NCBI GenBank assembly: GCA_963822215.1
Contig: CAWGGX010000003.1
Span: forward strand, 1,240,001 to 1,304,000
From: Roseiarcus sp963822215
GTDB taxonomy: Bacteria > Pseudomonadota > Alphaproteobacteria > Rhizobiales > Beijerinckiaceae
Reading direction: 5' to 3'
DNA: 64,000 nt
The notes beneath the pieces were generated by a model, which saw only the letters and a program-made list of their open reading frames with translations, made no database searches and was not told the origin of the DNA. Positions within the stretch are counted from its first letter, which is position 1. Each line of letters opens with the position of its first letter. Made by a program: the position numbers and the translations under genes. Below are positions 36,938 through 48,400 of the stretch, in pieces.

Positions 36938-38129
36938 GCGCCGCTTCCCTTGCAAACTCCGCGTCGGCCGGCGCCAGGACATACGCCGCCGACGCCTCGT
37001 CCATCTGGCCCTTTCCGAGTCCGTTTTCAGCGATTCCAAAGGCTTGGAGCCAGTATTGCGGGTCGGCGCGTCAGCCTGACCGGGATCGGGGAGCCGCGCG
37101 CAATGTCGCCGCCGCCGGGGTCCCGGGCTCGCCGTTCCGGAGCGCATTTTGAGCGATTCCAAGGGCTTGCGGCCAGTTTTGTGGGCCAGCGCAACGGCCG
37201 AGCCAGGCTAGATCGCGACTTGCGCGTTGGACATCGACGCCGCAATCGTGGGGAGCCCGAAGGACGACGCAGCCATCGAGGGGACGTAGGGCGCGCAGCG
37301 TTCCCATGAATCGGCTCCCCCGGCTCTTCGACCCGAGGGGCGTCTCGACGACGGCGGCGCCAGGGTCTCGGGCTGGTCCTCTCCGAGCCCGTTTTGAGCG
37401 ATTCCAAAGGCTTGAAGCCAGTTTTGCGGGCCGGCGCGACAACCGACCGCGATCGGAGGAGCTGCACGCGATGATCGCGCCGCCGGGGCGTCGGGCCCGC
37501 CCCCTTCGAGTCCGTTTTGAGCGATTCCAAAGGCTTGAAGCCAGTTTTGCGGGCCGGAGTCATTCGAAGCCGGACCCCGAGGCAGGATATGACACGCCGT
37601 CATCGCGTGCGCCCCCGGGGGCGAAGAGCCCGGGGGTACGGCGATCCAAGAAAACGGCGGGCGCCCACGCTCCCTGGTTCGCCACGTCGGGCCCTTCGGG
37701 CTCCTCGCGACGACGGCGCTGATGTCCAACTCGCCGGCCCCGATCCGGCCTTGCTTGGGAATTGCGTGCCAGCGCGCCAACCTGACCGAGATCGGAGGAG
37801 CCGCACGCGATGACCGCGCCGCCGGAGCCCGGGGTTGGCCCCTTCGAGTCCATTTTGAGCGATTCCAGGGGCTTGGAGCCAGTTTTGCGTGTCGGCGCGA
37901 CAACCGACCGAGATTGGGGAGCCGCGCGCGATGACCGCGCCGCTGGGATCTCGGGCTCGCCATTTCCGAGTCCGTTTTCAGCGAGCGTGGCGTTCACGTG
38001 TTTTTCATCCGTTGTGAGAAGTCGCAGCAGCAAACCCAGGCGCCACGCCCCCAGGGCGCTCTCGACCTGAACACCGAGCATAGCTCGACCTCTGTCCAGT
38101 GTACACGATTTGTTCCGACCGTTGGGCTT
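36938..38129. other. Long repeat-filled intergenic region
   Basis: About 1.2 kb separates pheC from the next gene. Apparent long frames on the minus strand here (KTGFKPLESLKT-type translations) arise from repeats and are not genes. The tandem and dispersed copies are described separately. Nothing else was recognised. Confidence 0.7.
37013..37990. repeat. Cluster of ~124-bp imperfect repeats
   Basis: The core GAGCGATTCCAAAGGCTTG followed by AAGCCAGTTTTGCGGGCC occurs near 37029, 37152, 37396, 37520 and 37859, with a truncated copy near 37979. Neighbouring copies are 120-124 bases apart. Two inserts between copies (about 37205-37265 and 37675-37735) contain a shared GTTGGACAT...GGAGCCCGAAGG block in opposite orientations. 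Confidence 0.85.
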
Positions 38130-38993
38130 ATGGTGAACGCCCGATTCCCCGATCGGCCCCCGCCCGGCCGATGGCGAAACCAGTCGAACTTTGCTAATCC
38201 GCTTAGAGACGCGCGACGGCTCGGGGGCCGGCCTGCGCTTGTCGAATCTTCGGGGAAAAGGACGACGTCCGCTGCAACACTCGCCCTGCCTCAGTGGCTC
38301 CGGTCGAAGACCGCGGCGATTGCGCTCATCGGCTTCGCGCTGAACCTCGGCGGCGCGCTTGGCTCGGCCTTCTGGCTCAATCCGGCGCAGGACACGGAAA
38401 ACGACGCCTCGCGGGACGTCCTCGCAGAAGCGGCCCGCTCGCGGGCCATTCTCGCCGCCAACGCCTTGGACGAGCTTGCGATGCATATGGGCAGCCTCGT
38501 TTTCGGCGTGAGTTCCCCGCCCAACGCGTCCGACGAGGTCAATGCGATGCTTCACGACATCCGCACCCGGGCGCTCATGCGCCGCCACGACGGCGTGCGA
38601 GGCTACCTTGCGGTGCTGGGCGTAGCGGGCGCCATCGACTATCCGGCTGAAAAGGCCCGCTATGAGGCGCTGGTGGAGGCCGAGCACGCCAATCTGACGC
38701 TCGACACCTATCGTGCGGCCAACGCCTTCGAGGCCGACCTTTCCATGGCGATGGTAAAGGCGCAGGGCGAGGCGGCGATGAAAGCGATCACTCTGCAACG
38801 CGACCGAATGCGGGCCAAGGCAGTCGTCGGCGGGCGGAAGCTGACGCTGCTCGGCGTCTCGCTGCTGGGCTCGACGATCCTGTTTTTCGCCACGATGGCC
38901 GGCGCGACGAAGGCCGTCGAAACGCCGTCCGCAATGCGTCGCCTGCTCGCGCTCGCTGCAGCGCGCCTTGTTCATCGGGGTGCGGCGATATGA
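38130..38993 (+). CDS. Membrane-anchored protein of unknown function (first of a pair)
   Basis: This is a 287-residue protein with one hydrophobic helix after a basic N-terminus (TAAIALIGFALNLGGALGSA, about residues 60-80) and another near the C-terminus (LTLLGVSLLGSTILFFA, about 240-256). The roughly 160 residues between are mostly helical, Ala/Glu/Arg-rich and probably periplasmic. The start is uncertain; the frame is open further upstream into repeat DNA. Its stop overlaps the next gene (ATGA), which has the same two-helix layout, so the two products probably act together. No family was recognised. Confidence 0.6.
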   Translation: MVNARFPDRPPPGRWRNQSNFANPLRDARRLGGRPALVESSGKRTTSAATLALPQWLRSKTAAIALIGFALNLGGALGSAFWLNPAQDTENDASRDVLAEAARSRAILAANALDELAMHMGSLVFGVSSPPNASDEVNAMLHDIRTRALMRRHDGVRGYLAVLGVAGAIDYPAEKARYEALVEAEHANLTLDTYRAANAFEADLSMAMVKAQGEAAMKAITLQRDRMRAKAVVGGRKLTLLGVSLLGSTILFFATMAGATKAVETPSAMRRLLALAAARLVHRGAAI

Positions 38994-39761
38994 CGCTGAA
39001 GCCTGCGTTTCTGTCGCCCGCCTGGTGGTCGGTGAGGCGGCTGGCGATCCTCATCGGCTTTCTGCTCACGGTGATCGGCGCGCTCGGGCCGCAATTCTAT
39101 GTCGGACCGATCGACGATCGCGCCGGGACGTCGACCAGGCGGCCAAGACGGTCTCAGCACGCATCGACAACGTGCGCGCCGCCCAATCGCAATATCTCCT
39201 GTTCCAGCAGATGGGCGTGCTGGTCTACGCGCTCAGCGCAACCGGCGTCGCGGCCGGCGGCTCCTCGCAGGAGACGACGCTGAACCGGCTCTACCAGCTC
39301 TCGCTGCTCGACCGTTCCTCCGCCGTGCGGCAGAAGATCGGCGAGCTCGCCCTCGCCCGTCAACTCAACTATCGCGAAACGTCGGACAAATACGGGGAGC
39401 TGATCGCGGCGGCGCGCAAGGATTTCCGCTTCCGGCCTTCCAGGCGGTCGACGATTTCGAGACCGACGCTATGGGCAAGGCCGACGCCTGGATGGCGAAG
39501 ATGCAGCAGGCGCTGTTTGACGCGCAGCGCGCCAAGAGCGAGCTCGACGCGACGGCGGCGCGGCGCAAACTGCAACTTCTCGTCGTGATGACGCTTGGAT
39601 CGACCCTGCTGCTGGCAGCCAACCTTTTGTCTGAGAAACCCGCCGAATCCGCCGCTCTCCCGCCGACCCCGGCAGAAACCGCAGCCGCCGAGCGGCTCGT
39701 CGCGCTGGCGTTGGAAGAGGCCAAGGCGATGGAGGAGGCTGGTTCAAAGGAGGCCGAGTGA
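38990..39761 (+). pseudogene. Membrane-anchored protein of unknown function (second of a pair), two frameshifts
   Basis: The frame begins MTLKPAFLSPAWW with a helix at about residues 18-40 (LAILIGFLLTVIGALGPQF). It must change frame near 39125-39127 to continue DVDQAAKTVSARIDNV, and again near 39432 to continue PAFQAVDDFETDAMGKAD to the C-terminal helix LLVVMTLGSTLLLAANLL and the end at 39761. Restoring one G in GGG and one C in CC gives a single protein of about 257 residues. Because both sites are short G or C runs, sequence error is as likely as decay. The layout mirrors the upstream gene, with an ATGA overlap. Confidence 0.6.
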
Positions 39762-39811
39762 CCGGACTATCCGCGCGAGGCTCGTTCATGCGCCGCTGCG
39801 ATAGGGGCGTG

Positions 39812-40045
39812 GTCCCTTCTCCCCGCGTGCGGGGAGAAGGCTAGGATGAGGGGCGGGGCAAGCGCACGCGGCCAATCGCCAAAGCCCCTCACCCCGACCC
39901 TCTCCCCGCAAACGGCGGGGCGAGGGAGAGCGCGTCCCTTCTCCCCGCGTGCGGGGAGAAGGCTAGGATGAGGGGCGAGGCGAGCGCACGCGGCCAATCG
40001 CCAAAGCCCCTCACCCCGACCCTCTCCCCGCAAATAAGGGGGGGT
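39812..40045. repeat. Two tandem 122-bp REP-type units
   Basis: Units begin at 39812 and 39934. Each carries CTTCTCCCCGC-GTGC-GGGGAGAAGG and the converse arm CCTCACCCCGACCCTCTCC. The copies are almost identical up to the end of the second. This is the same palindrome class that is found inside the HTH gene at 25.0-25.3 kb and that the insertion sequence entered at 11.66 kb. Confidence 0.9.
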
Positions 40046-40067
40046 GCGCCCGCCGACTCGACTCGCT

Positions 40068-40460
40068 CTACGGACGATACGGCAGCCGGACGGAACAGGA
40101 GCCGTAGTTCGGGAAACAATAGACCGGATACGCGGCGACCGAGCCGAGATCGGCGACGCCGCCGACGACGCCGTTGGCGGTGTCGGCCACGAAGTTGTTT
40201 CCGCGCACCCAGCGATGCTCGTCTCGATAGGCGATGTGTCGGACATGGACGCGCGACCGCGGGTGGCTCATAGACGACGCATTTCCAGTCGATGCGGGTC
40301 CGCCTTCCGCCCATCCCGGCGTAGGCGCGGGCTCGCTCAACGAGGGCGCCGCGGCGTCAGGTCCGGCGGGCCCCGCAGTATCCGCGTAGGCGGCTTGGAG
40401 CGGAAATGAAACGAGGGCGGCCACGCCGAGCGCGATGGCCGAGATTCCTTTGTAAGTCAT
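40068..40460 (-). CDS. Small secreted protein of unknown function
   Basis: This is a 130-residue protein with a signal peptide (about residues 1-26, ending YADT) and a Pro/Ala/Gly-rich middle. The C-terminus contains two Cys (VYCFPNYGSCSVRLPY) preceded by GVVGGVADLGSVAAYP. The start at 40460 follows GGGAG. The two cysteines may form a disulfide in the periplasm. The family is unknown; it resembles many small exported alphaproteobacterial proteins. Confidence 0.65.
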   Translation of the reverse strand: MTYKGISAIALGVAALVSFPLQAAYADTAGPAGPDAAAPSLSEPAPTPGWAEGGPASTGNASSMSHPRSRVHVRHIAYRDEHRWVRGNNFVADTANGVVGGVADLGSVAAYPVYCFPNYGSCSVRLPYRP

Positions 40461-40659
40461 GGCGATCTCCCTTCTCATTCGCTGTTCATCCGATGGTCTG
40501 GACGCGTCGCAGAGACCGGCGCGCCTATGAAAGTTCAACGCGAAACCCGACCCCGCGTTCCCTCGCCAAGCGCGCGGCGGGGATTTGACCGCGCCGCCGG
40601 TCGGCATGAGGGAAGCGTCGGTCAGCGCGCGCGGCGCCCAAGCCCGCGCGGCGCGTGGC

Positions 40660-41322
40660 TCAGTGGTTCATGTGGACGTGCGGATGTCCGCCGCCGAAGT
40701 GGGCGCCGGCATGCGCGACGGCAAATCCGTGCGCATGGCCGCCCGCGCGCATCCCGGCCCAGTGCGCCGCGCCTACATGCCCGCCATGCCACCCGCCCAC
40801 GGCGGCGTAATGGCCGTGATAGCCACGCCAACCGCGCCGGTAGGCGCCATAGCTGTATGCGTAGGGCGCGGAGTAGCCGTAGGAATAGCTATAGCTCGGA
40901 CCCGAATAGACCCCGCACCAGGACGGGACGGCATAAGGATCGTAATGCCGATACCACCAGCAGCCGTGATGGTGATAGCCGTATCCGCCGACGTAGTAGC
41001 CTCCGGCAGCGTACGGGTAGGCATACCCGCCGACCGTTCCCCCACAAGCGTAACCGCCCCGCCAGCCGTAGCGATGGCCGTAGGCATAACCGCCGCGCCA
41101 GCCATAGCCATGGCCGTGGGCGTAACCTCCGGCAAAGCGCGCCCCGTGAAAGTGCGCCCCATTGGCCACGTGCATCCCGCCGCCGTGAGCCATGTGCATC
41201 CCACCCCCGTGACCCGCATGTCCGCCATGCGGATGGGTGGCCGCTTCCGCGGACGCCGTCGGCGATCCAGCCAAAGCTGCGCAGACCGCAATTCCGAAAA
41301 GGCGAAATGAACCTGTGGCCAA
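40660..41322 (-). CDS. Secreted Gly/His/Tyr-rich repeat protein
   Basis: The protein (about 220 residues) has a signal peptide (FRLFGIAVCAALAGSPTASA) and then almost only Gly, His, Tyr, Ala and Trp. It includes HGGHAGHGGGMHMAHGGGMH, the duplicated YGWRGGYAYGHRYGWRGGYA, and a C-terminal HPHVHMNH. The chosen TTG start at 41322 has GGGAG seven bases upstream; an in-frame ATG at 41406 would add 28 Arg-rich residues. His clusters at both ends suggest binding of Ni, Cu or Zn, or a surface role. No domain was recognised, and composition could also reflect low-complexity drift. Confidence 0.6.
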   Translation of the reverse strand: MATGSFRLFGIAVCAALAGSPTASAEAATHPHGGHAGHGGGMHMAHGGGMHVANGAHFHGARFAGGYAHGHGYGWRGGYAYGHRYGWRGGYACGGTVGGYAYPYAAGGYYVGGYGYHHHGCWWYRHYDPYAVPSWCGVYSGPSYSYSYGYSAPYAYSYGAYRRGWRGYHGHYAAVGGWHGGHVGAAHWAGMRAGGHAHGFAVAHAGAHFGGGHPHVHMNH

Positions 41323-41481
41323 AGCCGTCTCCCGCTTTCTCGCCTCCACCCGGCGGGCGGAGCGCCAAAACCTGATCTCGACGCGGCTTAACGCCTGAGC
41401 CCGCATTTGGTTCCACGCTGCGAGAAAACAGGATCGGCGGGACCCTTGACGACCCAGCCGGCGGCGCCTATTTGAGCGTCG

Positions 41482-41508
41482 TTAGCACTCGGCGAAACTG
41501 AGTGCTAA
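41482..41508. promoter_or_regulatory. CIRCE operator (HrcA binding site)
   Basis: TTAGCACTC-N9-GAGTGCTAA is a perfect CIRCE inverted repeat, 52 bases upstream of groES. HrcA bound here represses groESL until heat shock. Confidence 0.96.
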
Positions 41509-41559
41509 CTGCATTTTGCGCTCCGAAAACGGGCGCTCTCGCGAGAGGAAAGCTCACTC

Positions 41560-41847
41560 ATGAAATTCCGTCCCCTGCATGACCGCGTCGTCGTTCGTCG
41601 CCTCGACAGCGAGGAAAAGACGAAGGGCGGCATCATCATTCCGGACACCGCCAAGGAGAAGCCGCAAGAGGGCGAAATCATCGCCGTGGGTCCCGGCGGC
41701 CGTGACGAGAGCGGCAAGCTGATCCCCATCGATCTCAAGTCTGGCGACAAGGTGCTGTTCGGCAAGTGGAGCGGCACCGAGGTCAAGATCGACGGCCAGG
41801 AACTCCTGATCATGAAGGAGTCCGACATCATGGGCGTGATCGGCTGA
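41560..41847 (+). CDS. groES: Co-chaperonin GroES
   Basis: This 95-residue protein is a textbook GroES: MKFRPLHDRVVVRRLDSEEK, the mobile loop KTKGGIIIPDTAKEKPQEG, and a C-terminal ESDIMGVIG. It caps the GroEL ring during protein folding. AGAGG lies upstream of the start, and the CIRCE operator controls the operon. groEL follows after a 129-base spacer. Confidence 0.98.
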   Translation: MKFRPLHDRVVVRRLDSEEKTKGGIIIPDTAKEKPQEGEIIAVGPGGRDESGKLIPIDLKSGDKVLFGKWSGTEVKIDGQELLIMKESDIMGVIG

Positions 41848-41976
41848 TCGGGATTTCGGCAGTAGCCAGTCGGCAATAGGCAATCGGGAAAACCGAGCCG
41901 CCGCCGCTGTCTTACATACTGCCGACTTGCCGACTGCCGACTGCCTTTCCAACCCCCATCTCAAAAGGTCCAAACA
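41848..41976. repeat. groES-groEL spacer with inverted GGCAGT-type repeats
   Basis: GGCAGTAGCCAGTCGGCAATAG near 41859-41880 is mirrored by ACTGCCGACTTGCCGACTGCC near 41924-41945, so the spacer can fold into one imperfect hairpin. It may alter the relative yield of the two chaperonin genes or simply be a repeat insertion. Confidence 0.5.
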
Positions 41977-43613
<1,637 letters not shown>

Positions 43614-43686
43614 GGTCCTTCGCTTTGCAGGCGCGATCGCTGATCGCGCCTGCCGCGGTCAGCGACCGCGGCTACGGTCACGGAAA

Positions 43687-43709
43687 GGGCGGCTTCGGCC
43701 GCCCTTTTT
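43687..43709 (+). terminator. Terminator after groEL
   Basis: GGGCGGC-TTCG-GCCGCCC followed by five T, about 75 bases after the groEL stop, on the plus strand. Confidence 0.88.
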
Positions 43710-44391
43710 CATTCGGCGACCGCGAGGCCCCGGCTCGACGCGCTGAACGAAGAGATCAAGCGCTATCTGCCGCGCCTCGATCCCGACAGTCTGACCGACG
43801 ACGAGTTTCCCCTCCCGCCATCTAGGGTGGGATGATTTTAGCTTCGATCCATCCTGAATTGGCGCAACTCCTCGGAGTAAAAGCTCCGAGGGCCGTCGCC
43901 TTGTTCGACGACAACCCGCCTTCCAAAACCGCAGCGGCCACCCACTCGGGAAGCCGATTCGGCCCAAAATCATCTCGCTCTCTGTCCGCAGACGACGATC
44001 CGATTTCCCTGCTAGCAGGGAATTTTTTTGCGCCGCAGTCGGCGTCCGTTCCAGGAAGTCCTGCTATGTCATGGCGTTGCCAGCTTTGCAACCCGACGGT
44101 TGCGGGCTGGAGCGGGCGCGGAACAGGGAATTCCAAACGACCGGAACAGGGAATTCTTGCCTGTTTTCGGAGGGGAACAGGGAAAGAACAGGAGAGCGAA
44201 AACGGGGCGCGAGACCACGCGCGGCCGGGTTGCAAGGCACGGCCGGTATTCCCTTCGCCCCGCGGGGAAAGGTAACTCTTATGAGCGGTCGGCCGAGGGG
44301 ACGCCGCGCGATTCGTCCAGAAAATCATCTTGCTCTAGCGTCGGCGGGAGAGAGGAACAATTGCGCAAAAAGGCGGCGTCGCGGGACGTCC
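43710..44391. other. Intergenic region with gene-remnant and repeat traces, no intact gene
   Basis: Bases 43731-43835 encode LDALNEEIKRYLPRLDPD with further acidic residues and a stop, without a start, looking like the end of a lost gene. Bases 44110-44200 hold GAACAGGGAATTC twice and a related GAACAGGGAAAGAACAGG. The rest shows nothing I can name. Confidence 0.4.
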
Positions 44392-45246
44392 TCACTTGCC
44401 GGGACTCGAGGCTTTCTTCGCCGAACCGGCGCTTGCCGGCGCGAAATTCCCGAGCAGCTTCTCGGCGGCCTCGAGCACCTTCGGGTCGAGCGGACGTGGA
44501 TCGAGCGGCACGCCCTTCGACAGACGGTCGACCATGATCCGGAGCGCGGCGAGCCGTCCGTAGGGCTTGTCGTTGGCGGGGATGAGATGCCAGCGCGCCC
44601 GAGGGGTGGAGGTCTTCTGCATCATGTCCTCGATCGCCTGCTCATAGTCGGCCCAGCGGGCGCGGTTGCGGAAATCCTCGTAGGACAGCTTCCAGCGCTT
44701 CAGCGGATCGCTCAACCGGGCGCGGAACCGGCGGATCTGCTCTTCCGGCGAAATGTGAAGAAAGAGCTTCACCAGCCTCGTCCCGTCGGCGACCAGCATG
44801 CGCTCAAAGTCGTTGATCTCGTCATAGGCCCTGCGCCACTCTTCCGGGGTCGCAAATCCCTCGACCCGCTCAACCATCACGCGGCCATACCACGAGCGGT
44901 CGAAGACGACGATCTGGCCGTGCTGCGGCAGCCGCTCCCAGAAGCGCTGCAGATAATGAAGCGACTTTTCACGCGCCGTCGGCGCGGCGATCGAGTGGAC
45001 CTTGAAACTACGCGGATCGAGCGCCCAGCCGAGGCGCCGCACGACGCCGCCCTTGCCCGCCGTGTCCCAGCCCTCGAGCACGACGACTGCGCGGTTCGGG
45101 CTGCCGAGATAGGCTTGCTGGATGCGCTGAAGCGTCTCCTGCAACTCGGCGAGGCGCCGTTCGTAATCGGCGAAGTCCACGGCTGGAAAGCGCCGGATAT
45201 TCGCGAGATGCGGGGGGCGCTTGACGACGAAGTCGGCGGTTTTCAT
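44392..45246 (-). CDS. ppk2: Polyphosphate kinase 2 (PPK2) family protein
   Basis: This 284-residue protein has the PPK2 fold. Walker A is GWDTAGKGGVVRRL (about residues 60-73), the lid/Walker B region is FDRSWYGRVMVERVEGF, and LSDPLKRWKLSYEDF and PRARWHLIPANDKPYGRL follow. PPK2 enzymes move phosphate between polyphosphate and nucleotides, usually making GTP or ATP from the diphosphate; class (I, II or III) cannot be fixed by eye. The start at 45246 gives MKTADFVVKR and the normal length. It is divergent from the TIR-STAND gene, with 187 bases between. Confidence 0.92.
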   Translation of the reverse strand: MKTADFVVKRPPHLANIRRFPAVDFADYERRLAELQETLQRIQQAYLGSPNRAVVVLEGWDTAGKGGVVRRLGWALDPRSFKVHSIAAPTAREKSLHYLQRFWERLPQHGQIVVFDRSWYGRVMVERVEGFATPEEWRRAYDEINDFERMLVADGTRLVKLFLHISPEEQIRRFRARLSDPLKRWKLSYEDFRNRARWADYEQAIEDMMQKTSTPRARWHLIPANDKPYGRLAALRIMVDRLSKGVPLDPRPLDPKVLEAAEKLLGNFAPASAGSAKKASSPGK

Positions 45247-45433
45247 GAGCTCGCGCCTGCGAATCGAAACATCATCGACAATGAGGCCTTTGCCGGCAAG
45301 CGCCAAGCCGGACCGGCCGGCGGACCCAAGGAACACGAGGCCGGCTTCGGCCGCCCTTTTTGTTTGGCGCCGCTGTGAGGCTGATTGACGGACGAGGCGC
45401 GCCCGGTAAATGTCTTCGCCGGAGGCGTTTCCC

Positions 45434-48400
45434 ATGTCCTCGCCGAAGCCAATCATTTTCATCAGCTACGCTCACGCCGACGAGCCGGAGAAGCCGCGCG
45501 GGGAGGAGATCCAATGGTTGAGCTTCGTGATGAGGTTTCTGCGGCCGGCGGTGAAGAGCGGCGCATTCACGATGTGGGTCGACCGCCAGATGCCCGGCGG
45601 GACGGAATGGGACGACGAGATCGACCGCGAACTACGCTCCTGCGACGTGTTCGTTTTGCTCGTTTCCGCCAGTTCGATGGGCTCCGACTACATCATCGAC
45701 AAGGAACTTGAGATCGCCCGCACGCGCCGTACGGCGGGCGAACTCTATGTCTATCCGCTACTCATCAGACCGACCCCGAGGGCGGGCCTCGACAGGGTGC
45801 GTGAGTTCAATCTGCGACCTCGTGACGCGAAGCCCTTCTCGAGCTATTCACTCAACGATCTCGAACAGCATATGAGCGACGCCGCCGACGAGATTGCCGA
45901 CGTTGCGGAGGAGATAGAGAAAAGGAAGGCCGAGGCGTCGGCCGAACAGGTTCAGATTGCTAAGCTCGCCGAGACGGCGAGGATCGCAGCGGAGACGACA
46001 GGACGGCGAGGCGCTCTCCCACTGAGCGTCGAAATCGAGGGAATTGCTCCGGTTGAGCGCGCGGCGGCGCCCCCGGTCCAGGTCGCCATCAGCGGCCTGC
46101 CCGAGACGTACTACCAGCGGCTGGTCGGGCGCGACGCGGAGCTTCAGCGCCTTGACGAGGCCTGGAGCGACGACAAGACCAACATCCTCTCGCTGGTCGC
46201 CGAGGGCGGCGGGGGCAAGTCGGCGCTGGTCAACGAGTGGCTGACGCGCTTGCAGGCCGAGAACTATCGCGGCGCCGATTGCGTGCTGGGCTGGTCGTTC
46301 TACAGCCAGGGCTCGAAGGAGCGCGCGACCGCGGCGGACGAATTTCTCAACTGGGCGCTGGCGAAGCTCGGCGTGAAACTCGAATCGACCAGCGCAACCG
46401 CCAAAGGCGAGGCGATCGCCGAGGCGCTGATGGCGCGGCGCGCGCTGCTCGTGCTCGATGGCGTCGAGCCGCTGCAGCATGGGCCGGGTCCGCAAACGGG
46501 TCAGCTCAAGGATCAGGGCCTGCGGGCGCTGTTGCGGCGCTTCGCCGCCGCGCCGCCGCGAGCGGATCACGGCCTGATCGTGCTGACCAGCCGCCTCGCC
46601 GTCGCCGATCTCCAGCGCTTCAGGTCTGGCCCCGCGCCGGTGGTCGATGTCGAAAGGCTGTCGGACGAAGCGGGCGCGGAGCTTTTGCGCGACAATGACG
46701 TCTGGGGGATCGACAAGGAGCTGAGGCAGGCCTCGCGTGATTTCGGCGGCCATCCGCTCGCGCTGACGCTGCTCGCGAGCCTTGTCAAGGAGACCCTGAA
46801 CGGCGACGCGCGCCGGCGCGATCATATCCGCGGCCTGCTCGCCGACGCCGACAATCCGCGCCACGAGCAGGCGCGACGGGTGATGGAATCCTATGAGAAG
46901 GAATGGCTTGCGGGACAGCCGGTCCTGCTCGCCATCCTCTATTGCATCGGCCTGTTCGACCGCCCGGCGAGTGGCGACTGTCTCAAGGCGCTTCGTGCGA
47001 GGCCGACCATTCCCGGGCTGACCGACGCGCTCGTCGGCCTCGACGACGACCAATGGCGGCACGGGGTCGCGCGGCTGCGGGAGGCGCGGCTACTGGCGCC
47101 GGTCGACCTGTCCGATCCTGAAGCGCTCGACGCCCATCCGCTGGTGCGCGAATGGTTCGGCGACCGGCTGCGGCGTACCAACGAAGCGGCGTGGAAAGCC
47201 GCCCATAGCCGCCTCTACGACCATCTGCGCGATTCGACACGCGAAGGCAAAACGCCGACGCTCGCGGGCTTCGCACCGCTCTATCACGCCGTCGCCCACG
47301 GTTGCCGCGCCGGGCGGCAGCGGGAGGCGCTGGAAGAGGTCTTTGTGAATCGCATTTGCCGGGTGCAGAGTGGCAGCTACTATTCTTTGTTTACGCTCGG
47401 CTCCTTGGGCAGCGACCTCGCTGCAATCTCCTGGTTTTTCGAGACCCCCTATTCGACCCCTCGCGCTGGCTTGACCGAGTTGGAGCGATCCTGGCTGTTT
47501 ACCCAGGCCGGCTACTGTCTGCGCGGGCAGGGCCGCCTACGTGAGGCGTTGCCCACGATGCGTGCTGGCCTGCAAGAGAGCGAGCGTGCTGAAGACTGGG
47601 TTGGTGCGGCCGTTGCGGCCGCGAACCTTAGTGAGCTCGAACTTTTGCTCGGCGACCTCGCCGCTGCGCAACTGACAGCCGCGCGCGCCGTTGAGCTCGC
47701 GGACCGCAGCGGTGATACGTTTCAAATGTTATGCCGTAGGACGGACCTCGCCCACGCGCGCGCCTCTGCTGGTCGACGAGCGGAGGCGCGTGAACTGTTC
47801 GCCAACGCCGAGGCGCGGGAAAGGGCTCTGTGGCCGCATTCCCCGCTGCTGTCCAGTCTCCGAGGCTACCAATACTGCGACCTGCTGATTTCCGAGGCCG
47901 AGTTCGCCGACGTTTGCGAGCGCGCCGCGCGAACCCTCGAGTGGGAAGGGATGCGGCAAAGGAAAAACCGCCTCAATATCGCCCACGACACGCTGAGCTC
48001 CGGCCGCGCCTCTCTCGGCCGCGCGCTGTCGTCCGATCCTCCTCGTGCGGCAGTGGAAAATGTGCGCGCCGCCGCCCGCTTCCTAAGCAATGCCGTGGCC
48101 AGCCACAACGCCACTGGACAGCTCAACTACGTGTCCGGCGGCCTGCTCGCCCGCGCCTGCTTCCGCCGCGCTCTCGGCGACTGGGACGGCGCCGCGCGCG
48201 ACCTCGACGAGGTCCAGGAAATCGCCGAGCCGGGGCCGATGCGGCTCTATCTCTGCGATGGCGCACTCGCGCGCGCGCGGCTCGCGCTTGCGCGGCGCGA
48301 AGCCTTCGCACCCCTGAAGGGCCTCGTCGAGCCGAGCCCGCCGCCGCCCGCCCTGCCCGACGCGGCCAAGGCCGTGCGGCTACTGGAAGAAGCGCGGAAA

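Noticed and set aside
35591..37162. N-terminal extension of the N-formylglutamate hydrolase frame
   Set aside because: It lies opposite cpdR and pheC and ends in the repeat cluster; the enzyme is complete from 35590.
45330..45360. Terminator-like GGCCGGCTTCGGCCGCCCTT on the plus strand
   Set aside because: The stem is short and no plus-strand gene ends there; it was not listed as a functional terminator.
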